64,000 nucleotides of DNA from Chengkuizengella marina (GCF_009910845.1 NZ_SIJB01000015.1:35284-99283); one strand, 5' to 3'. Shown: positions 26,664 to 35,983, counted from the first letter of the stretch. Numbers and translations are program-made. Notes: generated by a model from the sequence alone, not told the origin.

Positions 26664-28544
26664 ATGGCAAAAAGACAGTTTAAAGCAGAATCCAAAAGGC
26701 TGCTAGAAATGATGATTAACTCTATTTATACTCAGAAAGAAATATTTTTAAGAGAGCTTATATCCAATGCAAGTGATGCAATGGATAAAATATACTACAA
26801 GGCTCTAACTGATGATGAATTAGTCTTTAATAAGGAAGATTATTTTATAAAAGTAACTGCAGATAAAGAGAAGAGATTATTAACCATCACAGATACAGGA
26901 ATTGGTATGACAAAAGAAGAATTGGAAAATAATCTTGGAGTCATTGCCAAAAGTGGTTCGTTAGCATTTAAATCAGAAAATGAATCAAAAGATGGGCATG
27001 ATATCATTGGCCAATTTGGTGTAGGGTTCTATTCCGCTTTTATGGTTGCAGATGAAATTACAGTCATCAGTAAAGCATTAGGTAGTGATGAAGCATTTAA
27101 GTGGAAATCTAAAGGTGCGGATGGATATACAATCGTTACAACGGAGAATGACACTGTAGGTACTGAAATTACTTTAAAAATAAAAGAAAATACAGAAGAT
27201 GAGCAATATGATGAATTTCTTGAAGAGCATCGCTTAAAAGCAATTATTAAAAAGTATTCTGACTTCATAAGATATCCTATTAAAATGGATGTAAAAGAGC
27301 AAAGACCTAAAGAAGGCAGTGAGGACGAACTTGAAGAGATTGTAGAAGAACAAACGATTAATAGCATGGTACCAATTTGGAGAAAGAATAAAAACGAACT
27401 TGCAACTGAAGATTATGAGAACTTCTATGCTGAAAAACATTACGGTTACGATAAACCACTTAAACACATTCATATTAGTGCTGATGGTACTGTAGTTTAT
27501 AAAGCTATATTATTTATACCTGAAAGCACGCCTTTTGACTATTATACGAAAGAATATGAAAAAGGATTAGAGCTATATTCCAGTGGTGTTTTGATTATGG
27601 ATAAATGTTCTGACTTGCTTCCTGATTATTTTAGCTTTGTAAAAGGAATGGTAGATTCAGAAGATCTTTCTCTTAATATTTCTAGAGAAATGTTACAGCA
27701 TGATCGCCAGTTAAAACTGATTGCTAAAAACATTAAAAATAAAATTAAAAGTGCATTACAGAGTTTATTAAAGGATGAAAGAGACAACTATGAAAAATTC
27801 TATGGATCTTTTGGCAGACAATTGAAACATGGAATTTATAGTGAATATGGAGCAAATAAAGATGTGTTGCAGGATTTATTGATGTTTAATTCTTCTAAAG
27901 AGAAAAAACTAGTTACATTGGATGAATATGTATCTGGTATGCCAGAAGATCAGAAGTATATATACTATGCGACTGGTGAGTCCATTGAGCGTATTGAAAA
28001 GATGCCACAAACAGAATTGGTATTAGATAAAGGTTATGAAATTCTGTACTTTACAGAAGATATCGATGAATTTGCTATTAAGATGCTTATGAACTACAAA
28101 GAAAAAGAGTTCAAATCTGTATCAAGCGGCGATTTAGGGATTGAACCTGAAGAAAATGAGAATAAAACAGATGAAGAAGAAAATGAAAATAAAGAACTTT
28201 TTGAACATATGAAAAATTTATTGAGCAATAAAGTAAAAGATGTAAAGGCATCAAAAAGATTGAAAAACCACCCAGTATGTTTATCAGCGGAAGGTGATTT
28301 ATCTATCGAAATGGAAAAGATATTAGCACAGATGCCTGACAATCAAGGTGTGAAAGCGGAAAAAGTGTTAGAAATTAACGTAAATCATGAGGTATTCCAG
28401 TCTTTAAAAACTGCTTTCAATAATGATAAAGACAAATTAAATCTTTACACAAATCTATTATATAATCAAGCGTTATTAATTGAAGGATTATCCATTGGGG
28501 ATCCTGTAGAATTCACAAACGACATTTGTAAAATCATGGTTTAA
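26664..28544 (+). CDS. htpG: Molecular chaperone HtpG (Hsp90)
   Basis: ATP-dependent cytoplasmic Hsp90 chaperone of 626 residues. The GHKL ATPase motifs are present in order: [42 protein letters not shown]. The middle domain carries the [14 protein letters not shown] segment, and a charged Glu-rich linker near residue 500 precedes the C-terminal dimerisation domain. Length is normal. The frame is open from TTG 26643, inside the spacer before AAAGGAG; ATG 26664 gives the conserved [10 protein letters not shown] start with a slightly long 11-nt spacing. It appears to be a single-gene unit. Confidence 0.96.
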   Translation: MAKRQFKAESKRLLEMMINSIYTQKEIFLRELISNASDAMDKIYYKALTDDELVFNKEDYFIKVTADKEKRLLTITDTGIGMTKEELENNLGVIAKSGSLAFKSENESKDGHDIIGQFGVGFYSAFMVADEITVISKALGSDEAFKWKSKGADGYTIVTTENDTVGTEITLKIKENTEDEQYDEFLEEHRLKAIIKKYSDFIRYPIKMDVKEQRPKEGSEDELEEIVEEQTINSMVPIWRKNKNELATEDYENFYAEKHYGYDKPLKHIHISADGTVVYKAILFIPESTPFDYYTKEYEKGLELYSSGVLIMDKCSDLLPDYFSFVKGMVDSEDLSLNISREMLQHDRQLKLIAKNIKNKIKSALQSLLKDERDNYEKFYGSFGRQLKHGIYSEYGANKDVLQDLLMFNSSKEKKLVTLDEYVSGMPEDQKYIYYATGESIERIEKMPQTELVLDKGYEILYFTEDIDEFAIKMLMNYKEKEFKSVSSGDLGIEPEENENKTDEEENENKELFEHMKNLLSNKVKDVKASKRLKNHPVCLSAEGDLSIEMEKILAQMPDNQGVKAEKVLEINVNHEVFQSLKTAFNNDKDKLNLYTNLLYNQALLIEGLSIGDPVEFTNDICKIMV

Positions 28545-28570
28545 TACAGAGCAAATAAAAAGAATATATT

Positions 28571-28602
28571 AAGAGCCCGTTTCTGATACAGAGCGGGTTC
28601 TT
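28571..28602. terminator. Weak hairpin after htpG
   Basis: AAGAGCCCG pairs with CGGGTTCTT (one G-U), between convergent htpG and the MocR gene. There is only a short T-stretch. Confidence 0.45.
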
Positions 28603-28635
28603 GATAATTTAAAACAATGTACCCCATGGAATTTA

Positions 28636-30036
28636 TTATTTAAGTCCACTTTTCAATCTCCAAATTCCCTTATCTAACTTTTCTTCTTCTAGATTCCCAT
28701 AACCTAAAATGATTTTGTTCCTATGTCTACCTTTATGAATTGCATGATGCTCAACTGGATAGATTTTAACCTTATGCTCTTTCAAAATGTGTTGAACTAT
28801 TTCCTCAGTAAAAGAAAGATTTTCAAATTCAGCAATGAGGTGCAACCCTGTGGAATCGCCCAATATATTTACTTCTATTCCAAAATGTTCAACTAAACAT
28901 TCTTTCAAACAATCCCTACGTTTTTTATATATTTTTTTCATCTTTCTAATATGGCGTTCTAAATATCCTTCATCAATAAAACGTGACATTGTTAGCTGTT
29001 CTAATGAAGGGGTATGTAGATCTGTTAACCATTTTAAATTTTTACAACGTTCTATTAGAGAGTCAGGTAGGATAATATAACCTATTCTAAGGGCAGGGGA
29101 GAGAATTTTACTAAATGTTCCGATATATATTACTCTTTCTGGATCTAGTCCTTGAATAGAGCTAATAGGCGAGCCTTCAAATCGATATTCACTATCATAA
29201 TCATCCTCTACAATGAAACAATTGTGTTGTCTAGCATATTGAATGAGTTGAATTCGGCGATGGATAGGTAGAATACCACCTAAAGGAAATTGATGAGAGG
29301 GAGTGACATAGACAAAACCAGGGTTAATATTTGTAGGAATTAAGTCTGTCTGCATTCCATGTTCATCAACTGGAATAGGGCATAAATGAGCACCAGTTGC
29401 TGCAAATATGGAATGAAGTTCGTAAGTGGTAGGATCTTCAATGCAAACATCACTTTCTTGTGAAAGTAATAATTGAGTGACTAAAGAGAAGGACTGAGTT
29501 GCTCCTGTTGTAATCACTACTTGAGCCGGTGAGCAATGTACTCCTCTTGTTTTAAATAAGTATTCACATAAAACATTTCTTATTTGAGAAAGACCTTCTG
29601 GTTTTCCATAACCAAAAATAGAATCGGGTGATTCCAAATAAACATCACGTGAAATTTGACCCCATTTTTTTCTTGGAAAAAAATCCAAAGCTGGAATACC
29701 AGATCTGAAATCAATAATATCTTCATCTGAAGCTTCAATTGGCTGTCTTTTCTCATCATAAATTGAAGAGTTGTGCTTAGTGTTTTGTTCTAAGTAAGCA
29801 CCCTCTGCCACAAAAGTCCCTCTGCCTTGGTTGCTTTCGATAAAACCTTCTGCGTAAAGCTGCTCATAAGCTTCTAAAACTACATTTCTTGAAACATTTA
29901 AGTTTGAGGAAAGTTCTCGTGTAGATGGTAATCTCTCTCCACTATTTAATTTCCCTTTTAGAATTTGAGTTCTAATTTGTTCATAAACTTGTCTAATTAA
30001 TGATTTTTTCATTTTTCGATCAATTGGTATCCACAT
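28636..30036 (-). CDS. MocR-type regulator (GntR winged helix fused to PLP aminotransferase domain)
   Basis: Transcription factor of 466 residues. Residues 10-75 are a GntR winged helix (LPSTRELSSNLNVSRNVVLEAYEQL, then GRGTFV); the rest is an aminotransferase class I fold with the PLP lysine in YIGTFSKILSPALRIGY and the conserved EDDYDSEY. MocR proteins such as GabR and PdxR usually sense an amine, amino acid or pyridoxal compound. It is divergent from a proline dehydrogenase gene 198 bp away, so control of proline catabolism is a reasonable inference, though not shown. Confidence 0.9.
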   Translation of the reverse strand: MWIPIDRKMKKSLIRQVYEQIRTQILKGKLNSGERLPSTRELSSNLNVSRNVVLEAYEQLYAEGFIESNQGRGTFVAEGAYLEQNTKHNSSIYDEKRQPIEASDEDIIDFRSGIPALDFFPRKKWGQISRDVYLESPDSIFGYGKPEGLSQIRNVLCEYLFKTRGVHCSPAQVVITTGATQSFSLVTQLLLSQESDVCIEDPTTYELHSIFAATGAHLCPIPVDEHGMQTDLIPTNINPGFVYVTPSHQFPLGGILPIHRRIQLIQYARQHNCFIVEDDYDSEYRFEGSPISSIQGLDPERVIYIGTFSKILSPALRIGYIILPDSLIERCKNLKWLTDLHTPSLEQLTMSRFIDEGYLERHIRKMKKIYKKRRDCLKECLVEHFGIEVNILGDSTGLHLIAEFENLSFTEEIVQHILKEHKVKIYPVEHHAIHKGRHRNKIILGYGNLEEEKLDKGIWRLKSGLK

Positions 30037-30234
30037 GATAGGAAACTCCTTTAATACTTATTAAATATGAGTAAACTTCATCTTCCAATTCCTTTAAATA
30101 TTTTTAAGTGAGTATAATTTAAAAATTGGTACTATAAAAAAGTCCTTTTATTGGTTCTACATATGACCAGTTTATCATGTTATTTTAAAGTGAGAAAGTA
30201 AATCATTTAATTTCAAAGTGAAGGGAGTAATTTG

Positions 30235-31191
30235 ATGTTATCTTCTGAGGAATTGGTTGCAGCAAATGCTTTAAAAACCATTGCAAGGAATAATAAGATT
30301 AAACATTACGTTGAAAATTCAAAAGAATTGTACCCTATACTTCAAAAAGCAGCTAAACGTTTTATCACAGGTGAAACAAAAGAAGAGGGGATACAGAAAG
30401 CTAAAGAATTAAATACGAAAGGTTATCCAGTTTCATTGGAATATATCGGAGAAAACACTTCAACCGAAGAAGAATGTTTGAAAGCCAAGATTGAAATGAT
30501 TCAACTGATCGAGGATATAAGTAGTCAAAGAATTGACTCGATTATTTCTTTTGATTTATCTCATATAGGTTTATCGGTAAATGAAGACTTGGCAGAAAAA
30601 CATATGAAGGAATTAGCTGAAACAGCAAAACAAAGAGGTTGTTATTTAATGATTAGCATGGAAGAGTCATCGAAAACAAACAGTATTTTAAATATTTATA
30701 AAGGTGTTTCAAAACTATATAACAATGTAGGCATTACGCTTCAAGTAAATTTAAAAAGATCTCTTGATGATCTTAAAGAGCTGCTCCAGTACCCTGGTAA
30801 AATACGTTTAGTAAAAGGTGCTTATAAAGAGTTACCAGAAAATATAATTCCTCGATCACAAGAACTAAATGTTAGATATTTGCAGTTTGCACAAATATGT
30901 GTGAATGCAAACCATTCTATATCTATCGCTACTCATGATGAGAACCTATTAAATGATATAAAAGGGAAAGGTTATTTAGAAAAAGAGAATGTAGAGTTAG
31001 AGATGTTATATGGTATTAGACCAGATTTAATTAATAAGTTTAAAGAAGAAGGATATAACTCAAGAGTGTACATGTTATATGGTACGGAGTGGTTTTTATA
31101 TGTATGCCATAGGCTTGCTGAAAATCCATCTAATATTTATCAATTTATCGCAGATATGGTCAATCCAAAATCTGAAGAAGAACTGTATTAA
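30235..31191 (+). CDS. Proline dehydrogenase (PutB-type, monofunctional)
   Basis: FAD-dependent oxidation of proline to pyrroline-5-carboxylate. The 318-aa TIM-barrel protein shows the family motifs: IRLVKGAYKE, IATHDE, LEMLYGIRPDL and VYMLYGTEWFLYVCHRLAENP near the C-terminus. It lacks the P5C dehydrogenase half found in PutA, and no P5C dehydrogenase gene is next to it. ATG 30235 is preceded by AAGGGAG; the TTG three bases earlier is less likely. The divergent MocR gene is its probable regulator. Confidence 0.9.
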   Translation: MLSSEELVAANALKTIARNNKIKHYVENSKELYPILQKAAKRFITGETKEEGIQKAKELNTKGYPVSLEYIGENTSTEEECLKAKIEMIQLIEDISSQRIDSIISFDLSHIGLSVNEDLAEKHMKELAETAKQRGCYLMISMEESSKTNSILNIYKGVSKLYNNVGITLQVNLKRSLDDLKELLQYPGKIRLVKGAYKELPENIIPRSQELNVRYLQFAQICVNANHSISIATHDENLLNDIKGKGYLEKENVELEMLYGIRPDLINKFKEEGYNSRVYMLYGTEWFLYVCHRLAENPSNIYQFIADMVNPKSEEELY

Positions 31192-31262
31192 TCAACAAGG
31201 AGATGTACTTATAACCAGTAGGATGGATACCATGGTGGGTAAAATACAGTGCTATGTGTGAG

Positions 31263-31286
31263 AAAATGGGGGTTAGACACCCCCTA
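31263..31286 (-). terminator. Terminator downstream of tetR-type gene
   Basis: GGGGG (31268-31272) pairs with CCCCC (31280-31284) across a 7-nt loop. On the minus strand the stem is followed by ATTTTCT. Confidence 0.55.
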
Positions 31287-31342
31287 CTACTCTCTAATTA
31301 CATGGAGCTTATTGCTTCAGTATAAGTTGTATATTTAATATA

Positions 31343-31969
31343 TTAAATCTTTTTAGAGTCCTTCCCAAATCGGCACAAATATGTTTTTATCATATCCTCT
31401 TTTAAAGGTCTTAACTGTTCATCGGTTTGGCATGGCTGGAAGAGCGCAGGCCAAGTTAGGGCACCTTCTATCATGGAATGGAAAATTTGAGCAGCCGTAT
31501 GTGGATCGGGGATTTCCATCCGTCCATCTTCATCTGCTGATTTTAACCAGTTTACAAGATTGGTATGGGGTGGACCATACTTAGATTTTGTTTCCATAGC
31601 CAACTGGGAGTCTTGAATAAACACAGTGGTTAGCACCTTGCATAATGCTAATCGACTTGGATCGTTAATTAGAAAAATTTCTGCATCAGCGAAAAGGGCA
31701 AGCTGTTCTTCTAAAGTTTTATCAGGATCATAACTGATATTTTTTAATAATTCCTGTTCAGATAGTAATCTTTTAAAAACGGCCTGGAACAGATCATCCT
31801 TATTGGCAAAATGATTATAAACTGTTCTTTTAGAAACTTGTGCATGATAAGCAATTCGATCCATTGATGATTTTTCGTATCCTTCCATAACAAAGGCCTT
31901 TATAGCCCCATCCATAATAGTTTCACGTTTTTTTAATGTGTTTGTTGTTTTTTTTAATTTATCATTCAT
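31343..31969 (-). CDS. TetR/AcrR family transcriptional regulator
   Basis: One-component repressor of 208 residues with an N-terminal TetR helix-turn-helix (about 15-61: IMDGAIKAFVMEGYEKSSMDRIAYHAQVS, then KRTVYNHFANKDDLF). The C-terminal ligand-binding part resembles the AefR-like group (GALTWPALF). It is divergent from a dehydrogenase gene, and two copies of a palindromic operator lie between them, so it very likely represses both itself and the dehydrogenase operon. The inducing ligand is unknown. Confidence 0.92.
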   Translation of the reverse strand: MNDKLKKTTNTLKKRETIMDGAIKAFVMEGYEKSSMDRIAYHAQVSKRTVYNHFANKDDLFQAVFKRLLSEQELLKNISYDPDKTLEEQLALFADAEIFLINDPSRLALCKVLTTVFIQDSQLAMETKSKYGPPHTNLVNWLKSADEDGRMEIPDPHTAAQIFHSMIEGALTWPALFQPCQTDEQLRPLKEDMIKTYLCRFGKDSKKI

Positions 31970-31998
31970 AGCTGAGTACTCACCTTCTATAATTTAAG

Positions 31999-32019
31999 TA
32001 AACTACACTGTGTAGTGTA
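31999..32019. promoter_or_regulatory. TetR operator, copy 1
   Basis: TAAACTA-CACTGTG-TAGTGTA: half-sites separated by 7 bp, a near palindrome of the same design as copy 2. Its centre is 39 bp from that of copy 2, and it lies about 30 bp upstream of the tetR start. Confidence 0.75.
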
Positions 32020-32026
32020 AAAATTA

Positions 32027-32055
32027 TTGACTTAATGTAAACTACACTGTATAGT
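32027..32055 (+). promoter_or_regulatory. Sigma-A promoter of the dehydrogenase operon
   Basis: TTGACT (32027-32032), exact 17-bp spacer, TATAGT (32050-32055). The spacer and -10 are covered by operator copy 2, so repressor binding would exclude RNA polymerase. Confidence 0.75.
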
Positions 32056-32062
32056 TTACATT
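32034..32062. promoter_or_regulatory. TetR operator, copy 2
   Basis: AATGTAAACTA and TAGTTTACATT are perfect 11-bp inverted arms around a 7-bp centre (CACTGTA). It overlaps the -10 of the plus-strand promoter. Confidence 0.85.
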
Positions 32063-32141
32063 AAGTAGGAAAAAATTTCAAGACTATCTTATGATGTTAG
32101 TTTTGAAATTAAAAATGAAAGACATTTGAAGGAGGAAACTC

Positions 32142-33119
32142 ATGAAAGCTATTGTATTTACAAAATATGGATCGTCGGATGTTCTTCAACTTAAGGAAGT
32201 TGAAAAACCCAGTCCAAAAGAAAATGAAGTTCTGGTAAAAATTGATGCATCTTCTGCAAACCCACTTGATTGGCGTTTGATGAGAGCTAAGCCATTTTTA
32301 GCCCGTTTGGCAAATGGACTTCTAAAACCTAAAAACACACGACTTGGAGCGGACATCGCCGGGAGGGTTGAAGAAGTTGGCAGCAATGTAACACAATTTA
32401 AGATTGGTGATGAAGTATTTGGAGAGAAATTCGAGACTGGACTGGGAGGCTTTGCAGAGTATGTATCTGTTCCTGAAAATGCGTTGGCAATGAAACCTAG
32501 TAACCTATCCTTTAAGGCTGCCGCCGCCGTCCCATTAGCAGCCCTCACCGCTTTGCAAGGTCTTCGCAACGAAGGGGAAATCAAATCAGGACAGAAGGTT
32601 TTGATTAATGGTGCATCTGGAGGTGTGGGTACATTTGCGGTTCAGATTGCAAAAGCAATAGGGACTGAGGTTACTGGTGTGTGCAGCACGAGAAATTTAT
32701 ATATGGTTCGCTCAATTGGGGCAGATCATGTTATTGATTATACGAAGCAAGATTTCACTAGAAACGGTAAGCAATATGATCTAATTTTTGATGCTGTAGG
32801 AAATCACTCGGTTTCAGACTTAGAGAGAGCATTAAAGCAGAATGGAAATTGTGCTGTAGCTGGATTTACAAACATGGCTCGTTTATTTGAGATTTCATGG
32901 AAAGGAGGAAGGGTTTCTAGAACTGGCAGTAAGAAAATAGGTATGATGAAAACTATCCACACCAACAAAGAGGATTTACTTTTTCTAAAAGAACTACTTG
33001 AAGCCGAGAAAATCATACCTGTCATTGATAGATATTATTCCTTAAATGAGACTGACAAAGCTATCACATATCTAGAAACTAAACGCGCTAGAGGAAAAGT
33101 AATCATAACCGTAGCGTAA
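32142..33119 (+). CDS. NAD(P)H-quinone oxidoreductase-like zinc-family alcohol dehydrogenase
   Basis: Medium-chain dehydrogenase/reductase of 325 residues, quinone oxidoreductase (zeta-crystallin-like) subgroup. The cofactor loop is NGASGGVGTFAVQIAKAIG, and the N-terminal GroES-like domain contains SSANPLDWRLMRA and GADIAGRVEEVG. The structural zinc cysteines of classical alcohol dehydrogenases are absent. A strong AAGGAGGAAA ribosome-binding site precedes the ATG. It is the first gene of a TetR-controlled unit, suggesting a role in detoxifying a reactive aldehyde, enone or quinone (inference). Confidence 0.88.
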   Translation: MKAIVFTKYGSSDVLQLKEVEKPSPKENEVLVKIDASSANPLDWRLMRAKPFLARLANGLLKPKNTRLGADIAGRVEEVGSNVTQFKIGDEVFGEKFETGLGGFAEYVSVPENALAMKPSNLSFKAAAAVPLAALTALQGLRNEGEIKSGQKVLINGASGGVGTFAVQIAKAIGTEVTGVCSTRNLYMVRSIGADHVIDYTKQDFTRNGKQYDLIFDAVGNHSVSDLERALKQNGNCAVAGFTNMARLFEISWKGGRVSRTGSKKIGMMKTIHTNKEDLLFLKELLEAEKIIPVIDRYYSLNETDKAITYLETKRARGKVIITVA

Positions 33120-33148
33120 CCGAAGTTTATAAGGAAAGGAGCATAAAA

Positions 33149-33571
33149 ATGAATGTTGAGAAGCAGATCTTAGATCTAGATAGAAAAACAAAGCTTTCGA
33201 CATTATGGATATTTGTAATGTTAAATATTATATTTCGGGATATTCATCAGCTATTTAAGTATGGATTTTTAGAAGAAATGATGACCGGAACTGTAAATGG
33301 TGTTCGAATAACTGAAGAGTTTATGTTGTTAGCTGGGATATTATTGGAAATTTCGATTGCTATGGTCCTCCTGTCACGAGTATTGAAGTATAAAGTAAAT
33401 CGCTTAGCAAACATCATTGTAGGTGTATTAACAATTATATTTATTATAGCGAATGGCGTTACAGATCTTGATGATATATTTTTTATAACTATACAAATTG
33501 GTACTTTATTAGTCATTATATGGTACGCATGGAAGTGGCCTAAACATGCTTCTCGTAGCGCACCTCAATAA
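33149..33571 (+). CDS. Four-helix membrane protein (DUF6326-like)
   Basis: Small integral membrane protein of 140 residues with about four hydrophobic segments (roughly 18-36, 58-78, 85-105 and 110-128). The conserved-looking LSTLWIFVMLNIIFRDIH start matches what I recall of DUF6326 proteins; that assignment is from memory. It follows the dehydrogenase gene by 29 nt with its own AAGGAAAGGAG site, so it probably shares the TetR-controlled transcript. Function unknown. Confidence 0.65.
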   Translation: MNVEKQILDLDRKTKLSTLWIFVMLNIIFRDIHQLFKYGFLEEMMTGTVNGVRITEEFMLLAGILLEISIAMVLLSRVLKYKVNRLANIIVGVLTIIFIIANGVTDLDDIFFITIQIGTLLVIIWYAWKWPKHASRSAPQ

Positions 33572-33598
33572 TATTTTTTAATTAAGGAGGGTAATTAT

Positions 33599-34401
33599 TT
33601 GAACATTATTACAAAAGACTTCATGTATCAGGAAACAAAGAAGATTCTTCAGTTTTTATTTAATCTTCCAGAACTAGAAAGTATATTAATCAAAGGAATT
33701 GTGGTTTCCTCAATGGATGATAAAGTTGCAATAAGTAGATCTATCGATAAATGTTTCCATGACATGTATAGTGTGTTGATATTCAAATAACAATCAAATT
33801 AAATGATGATGAGTATAATGAAAATACTCCGATTTATGCTGATTGTTTGAGGAGAATCGGTTTTAATAATGATATATTAGGAATGTCTCATTATAATACA
33901 CAAGAAAGGGGGGAAGTTATAAGGATTTGTAAAACAAATGGGATGAGATTCGATTTTATGATTACTGCAACATGTGAAGATGGAATTGCTCTCTTACCTC
34001 ATGATGTAATAAGGGAGGATTTGAGAAAAGTAAATGATTTTTGGTTTATAGCTATTCAAGCATAGGGTAAATTAATGAGAAAAGATTATCTTATAGCATC
34101 ACATTTGGCTCATAAGCTAACACAAGAAAGTTTAGTGCTTCAAATGATAGTAAGAGATAATGAAAAAAATACTAATTTTCATCGATATGGTTATGAGGAA
34201 GTATTAGATTATTTAACCGTGTTTAACAGTGAAGAGATTGCTTTTGCAAGAACACCAGATAAGACTTACAATTATATTGCTAAGTTAATTTATAGTGCTG
34301 TCAAAAGCTACGATATGTTATTCTTTGAGTTAAATCACTTTTATAAAACAAGATTAGAAAACTATTTACAGATATGGTCTTGTTATCAGAAAACTGAATA
34401 G
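33599..34401 (+). pseudogene. Broken nucleotidyltransferase-like gene (frameshift plus amber stop)
   Basis: Three adjacent open stretches form one protein of about 267 residues. The gene starts at TTG 33599 behind AAGGAGGG. At about 33773 the frame shifts: the text GTGTGTT looks like a duplicated GT, and removing two bases joins ...CFHDMYS to VDIQITIKLNDD. The second stretch runs to an in-frame TAG at 34063-34065 where the context (FWFIAIQA-stop-GKLMRKDYLIA) predicts leucine (TTG to TAG). Reading continues to 34401. The SVDIQI segment resembles the Asp-x-Asp strand of nucleotidyltransferases, but the family assignment is tentative. Probably non-functional. Confidence 0.65.
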
Positions 34402-34473
34402 AAAATTGTTTAAAATAAGCTACTAGGTGATGTAAAGATAAGTTATGACATCAATAAAACAGCTAATTATTCT

Positions 34474-34507
34474 AAAAGAGGACAGATAAATGTCTTCTTT
34501 TTTTATT
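34474..34507 (+). terminator. Terminator downstream of broken nucleotidyltransferase-like gene
   Basis: AAAGAGGACA pairs with TGTCTTCTTT (one G-U) across GATAAA, followed by a T-run. The rest of 34402-34638 shows no gene. Confidence 0.85.
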
Positions 34508-34638
34508 AACTTTAGAAAAATGATGTATTAACTTGCACAGATTATACTAAACAATCAAAAACTGTTATAGGTTTTATTTTATATAAAGCATGTTGTAGTA
34601 ACAAATTCTTAAAAGGTAAACGTTGAAATAAAAAAATA

Positions 34639-34667
34639 TTGAAATGAGGAATAGAATAGTATATACT
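34639..34667 (+). promoter_or_regulatory. Promoter of the GntR-ABC operon
   Basis: TTGAAA (34639-34644), 17-bp spacer, TATACT (34662-34667). Transcription would begin near 34674, 33 nt before the proposed ATT start. Confidence 0.7.
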
Positions 34668-34685
34668 ACATTACAACAGTAATGT
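34658..34685. promoter_or_regulatory. Adjacent palindromes over the -10: likely GntR operator
   Basis: AGTATATACT (34658-34667) is a perfect palindrome and abuts ACATTAC-AACA-GTAATGT (34668-34685), a second inverted repeat. Together they cover the -10 and start site, as expected for autoregulation by a YtrA-type repressor. Confidence 0.6.
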
Positions 34686-34706
34686 ACTAGGTAGGAGGCG
34701 AAAAAA

Positions 34707-35084
34707 ATTCTTAATACGGATAGTACTAAGCCTATTTATTTACAAATAGCTGAGTGGATTGAATCAGAGATTTTAATTGGAAATTTTCAGGAAGATGATA
34801 AGGTGTACTCACAATATCAACTAGCTGAAATGTATACAATTAATCCTGCAACTGCAGCAAAAGGGCTTAATCTTCTAGTGGACGAAAAAATCTTATATAA
34901 AAAGCGAGGACTCGGATTGTTTGTTTCAAGTACTGGAAAAGAAATCATCATTAACAAACGAAAAAATTTTACATTGAAAGGACTTGTACGAGAATTGGTT
35001 ATTGAAGCTAAGCAGTTGCAACTAAGTGAAAAAGAGTTAATGATGATGATCAAAGAACTTTATGAAGAGGAGGATAAACAATGA
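34707..35084 (+). CDS. YtrA-type GntR regulator, apparently initiated at ATT
   Basis: Transcriptional repressor of 125 residues. The winged helix runs STKPIYLQIAEWIE to GLGLFV (about 6-75), with a short helical C-terminus, the layout of YtrA-type GntR proteins that control ABC transporters. The only ATG/GTG/TTG candidate in frame is GTG 34803, which would delete the first HTH helix. ATT 34707 lies 8 nt after a perfect TAGGAGG and gives the expected length. ATT starts are rare (infC is the textbook case), so this is either true ATT initiation or a mutated ATG. The stop overlaps the next gene (ATGA). Confidence 0.75.
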   Translation: MLNTDSTKPIYLQIAEWIESEILIGNFQEDDKVYSQYQLAEMYTINPATAAKGLNLLVDEKILYKKRGLGLFVSSTGKEIIINKRKNFTLKGLVRELVIEAKQLQLSEKELMMMIKELYEEEDKQ

Positions 35085-35983
35085 GAGTGATTGAATGTTC
35101 TAATTTGACGAAAACATTTTTTACGAAAAAAGCTTTAAACAAACTCAGTTTTTCAATTGAAGAGAATAAAATAACAGGGTTGATTGGTAGGAATGGAGCA
35201 GGAAAGACAACTTTGTTAAAAATCATTGCTGGATTCATTAAAGAAACGTCTGGAGAAATTAAAGTTTTTTCAGAAAAGCCATTTAATAATCTTAATAACT
35301 CAGCTCATGTAATCTATGTGGACGATCACATGAGTTTTCCATCAACTATTCCACTTTTAGAATTATTAAAAGTAGCGGAAAGCTTTTATCCAAATTGGAA
35401 CAGAGATTTAGCTATGCGTTTATTTGAATATTTTTCTTTTGATCCTAAGACTTATCACCATAGACTTTCAAAAGGAAAAACAAGCACGTTTAATATGATT
35501 ATTGGTTTAGCATCCCGTTGTTCATTAACAATTTTTGATGAACCAACTACAGGAATGGATGAATCGGTAAGAAAAGATTTTTATAAAGCATTATTGAAGG
35601 ATTATATTGCCTACCCTCGTTCGATCATTCTATCTAGTCATCACTTAAGTGAAATTGAGGACTTATTGGAAGATGTGTTACTCATTAAAGATGGGAAAAC
35701 ATACTTACAAATGCCAATATCTGAGTTAAAGGAATATGCGTTTGCATTACAAGGAAATAACGGAGAAGTTTTTAAATTGACAAGTGATAAAGAAGTTATA
35801 TTTAAAAATCACATAGCTTCAAATGTTACGTATGTAATTGTTAAAAATGACGGTTCTAAGAATTTACTTCAGCAAGCACGTCATGCTGGGGTGGAAATCT
35901 CTCCTGTTCCGTTAAGTGATTTATGTGTTTATTTAACTAATGAAACGAATGGAGGTATTGAGGATGTCTTTAACGAGAACTAA
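35081..35983 (+). CDS. ABC transporter ATP-binding protein (YtrB/BcrA-like)
   Basis: ATPase subunit of 300 residues. Walker A is GLIGRNGAGKTTLLK, Walker B is LTIFDEPTTGMD, and the H-loop lies in LSSHHLSEIE. The signature is LSKGKTSTF rather than LSGGQ, a change often seen in YtrB-like ATPases. Translation is coupled to the GntR gene by an ATGA overlap, and the permease follows with an overlap, so this is a regulator-ATPase-permease operon. Such systems often answer cell-wall-active compounds; the substrate here is unknown. Confidence 0.9.
   Translation: MRVIECSNLTKTFFTKKALNKLSFSIEENKITGLIGRNGAGKTTLLKIIAGFIKETSGEIKVFSEKPFNNLNNSAHVIYVDDHMSFPSTIPLLELLKVAESFYPNWNRDLAMRLFEYFSFDPKTYHHRLSKGKTSTFNMIIGLASRCSLTIFDEPTTGMDESVRKDFYKALLKDYIAYPRSIILSSHHLSEIEDLLEDVLLIKDGKTYLQMPISELKEYAFALQGNNGEVFKLTSDKEVIFKNHIASNVTYVIVKNDGSKNLLQQARHAGVEISPVPLSDLCVYLTNETNGGIEDVFNEN

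Noticed and set aside
31079..31261. ORF overlapping the end of the proline dehydrogenase gene
   Set aside because: Out-of-frame shadow of the conserved C-terminal proline dehydrogenase motif, without translation signals.
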